Below are positions 63,516 through 64,000 of a stretch of DNA of 64,000 nt, in pieces (position 1 is the first letter of the stretch; every line of letters begins with the position of its first letter). The notes under the pieces were generated by a model that saw only the letters and a list, made by a program, of their open reading frames with translations, did not search any database and had not been told where the DNA came from. Origin of the DNA: Acidimicrobiales bacterium (GTDB taxonomy: Bacteria; Actinomycetota; Acidimicrobiia; Acidimicrobiales; MedAcidi-G1); NCBI GenBank assembly GCA_022452035.1, contig JAKURV010000006.1, positions 31,045-95,044 of the forward strand, given 5' to 3'. A program made the translations under genes and the position numbers.

Positions 63516-64000
63516 CCCCCGGCCTCCTGGAGAGCGTCACCAAGCAGGCGGTTGGCTCCGGACTGTTCCAAGACTCCAACCAGTTGCCCCCCGGCTAGCT
63601 CGGTGTAGATCCCGGTCGTCTTGATCGTCGCGTGGCCCAGCAGGCTCTGAATGACGTTCATGGGCACACCGTCGGCAGCGAGCTGCACCCCGGCCGTGTG
63701 TCGGAGAGAATGCAGGGACCGGTCGCGGAGGCCCGCCTGCCGGTTCAGGAGGCGTAGCCAGTACCGCAACCGCCCATAGTTGAAGCGGTCGCCGTCGTTG
63801 GTTACAAACATCGCTTCATCGGGACGAGACGGTCCGAAACGCTCGGTCCGTTCGTCTTGCCAGCGATCGTGAGCCAACACCAATTCTTCAGAGAGGGGGA
63901 GACGGCGGATCCGACGTCCCTTGCCGACTACGTGGAGCATCCAGGTTGCCTGGTCGTCCTGGTCGATTAGGCGCTCCCGAGACAACCACCCTCTGTCGGC
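63512..64000 (-). CDS. Tyrosine recombinase/integrase, C-terminal part (cut by window edge)
   Basis: The last 162 residues of a tyrosine recombinase; the gene continues past the right edge. The catalytic Lys is in VVGKGRRIRRLPL, the His-x-x-Arg box is HSLRHTAGVQL, and LLGHATIKTTGIYTEL holds the second His and the nucleophile Tyr. The first catalytic Arg would be beyond the edge. The family includes XerC/XerD and phage integrases. The 4-bp overlap with yqgE suggests a resident chromosomal gene or an element border; I cannot tell. Confidence 0.9.
   Translation of the reverse strand, partial: ADRGWLSRERLIDQDDQATWMLHVVGKGRRIRRLPLSEELVLAHDRWQDERTERFGPSRPDEAMFVTNDGDRFNYGRLRYWLRLLNRQAGLRDRSLHSLRHTAGVQLAADGVPMNVIQSLLGHATIKTTGIYTELAGGQLVGVLEQSGANRLLGDALQEAGG

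Noticed and set aside
1..64000. tRNA genes, rRNA, CRISPR array, riboswitch
   Set aside because: No clover-leaf, ribosomal, spaced-repeat or conserved aptamer sequence was seen in the short intergenic gaps.

Overview
The window is GC-rich, gene-dense bacterial chromosome with about 50 protein genes, very short spacers, many 1-8 bp stop/start overlaps, and frequent GTG starts. I see no rRNA, tRNA, CRISPR array or insertion sequence. An AftD-type arabinofuranosyltransferase, a deazaflavin (F420)-type nitroreductase-like protein, an F420/FMN split-barrel oxidase and the general gene repertoire point to Actinomycetota. A marine or freshwater Acidimicrobiia-like lineage is my best guess; this is inference, because no phylogenetic marker is present.

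Region by region. 1-7.8 kb: catabolic and detoxifying enzymes (partial Zn alcohol dehydrogenase, two alpha/beta hydrolases, sulfatase, deazaflavin-dependent protein, SMP-30-like lactonase, MFS carrier, Old Yellow Enzyme, YciI protein). 7.9-11.8 kb: an unrecognised 517-aa probable beta-propeller, a GlpD-like dehydrogenase and an orphan gene behind a 16-bp palindrome. 11.8-21.6 kb: one long minus-strand run (Rieske oxygenase, soxB-soxD-soxA-soxG, amidase, hot-dog thioesterase, MFS carrier) with a divergent LysR regulator. It reads as a catabolic unit for N-methylated compounds ending in sarcosine to glycine. 22.6-28.5 kb: upp, a secreted polysaccharide deacetylase, a PlsC-like acyltransferase, a flavodoxin-like protein, menB, an SRPBCC protein and a second sulfatase.

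28.5-41 kb: a two-domain CaiB/BaiF CoA-transferase, a secreted M23 peptidase, a membrane pyrophosphatase with K+-dependent-type residues, 5-formyl-THF cyclo-ligase, trkA with two tandem trkH genes, and an M18 aminopeptidase. 41-47 kb: gltB-gltD for nitrogen assimilation. 47-57 kb: envelope and glycan genes (hexapeptide acyltransferase, DUF2142 membrane protein, AftD, GT4 glycosyltransferase, MBOAT acyltransferase). 57-64 kb: EutQ-like cupin, an MttB-family methyltransferase with a disrupted-looking start, a stand-alone EF-Tu domain II protein, an F420/FMN oxidase, an MFS carrier, a DEDDh exonuclease, an L,D-transpeptidase lipoprotein, YqgE, and the catalytic end of a tyrosine recombinase cut by the window edge.

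Themes linking the genes: breakdown of methylated amines (Rieske, SoxBDAG, MttB, betainyl-CoA-thioesterase-like protein) releases glycine, one-carbon units and ammonium that 5-formyl-THF cyclo-ligase and GltBD could process. Potassium uptake sits beside a pyrophosphatase predicted to need K+. A cell-envelope block contains an arabinan-type transferase. The observations most worth following up are the sox-centred operon, the tandem TrkH pair with an altered selectivity loop, the MttB gene with no proper start, and the fused CoA-transferase.
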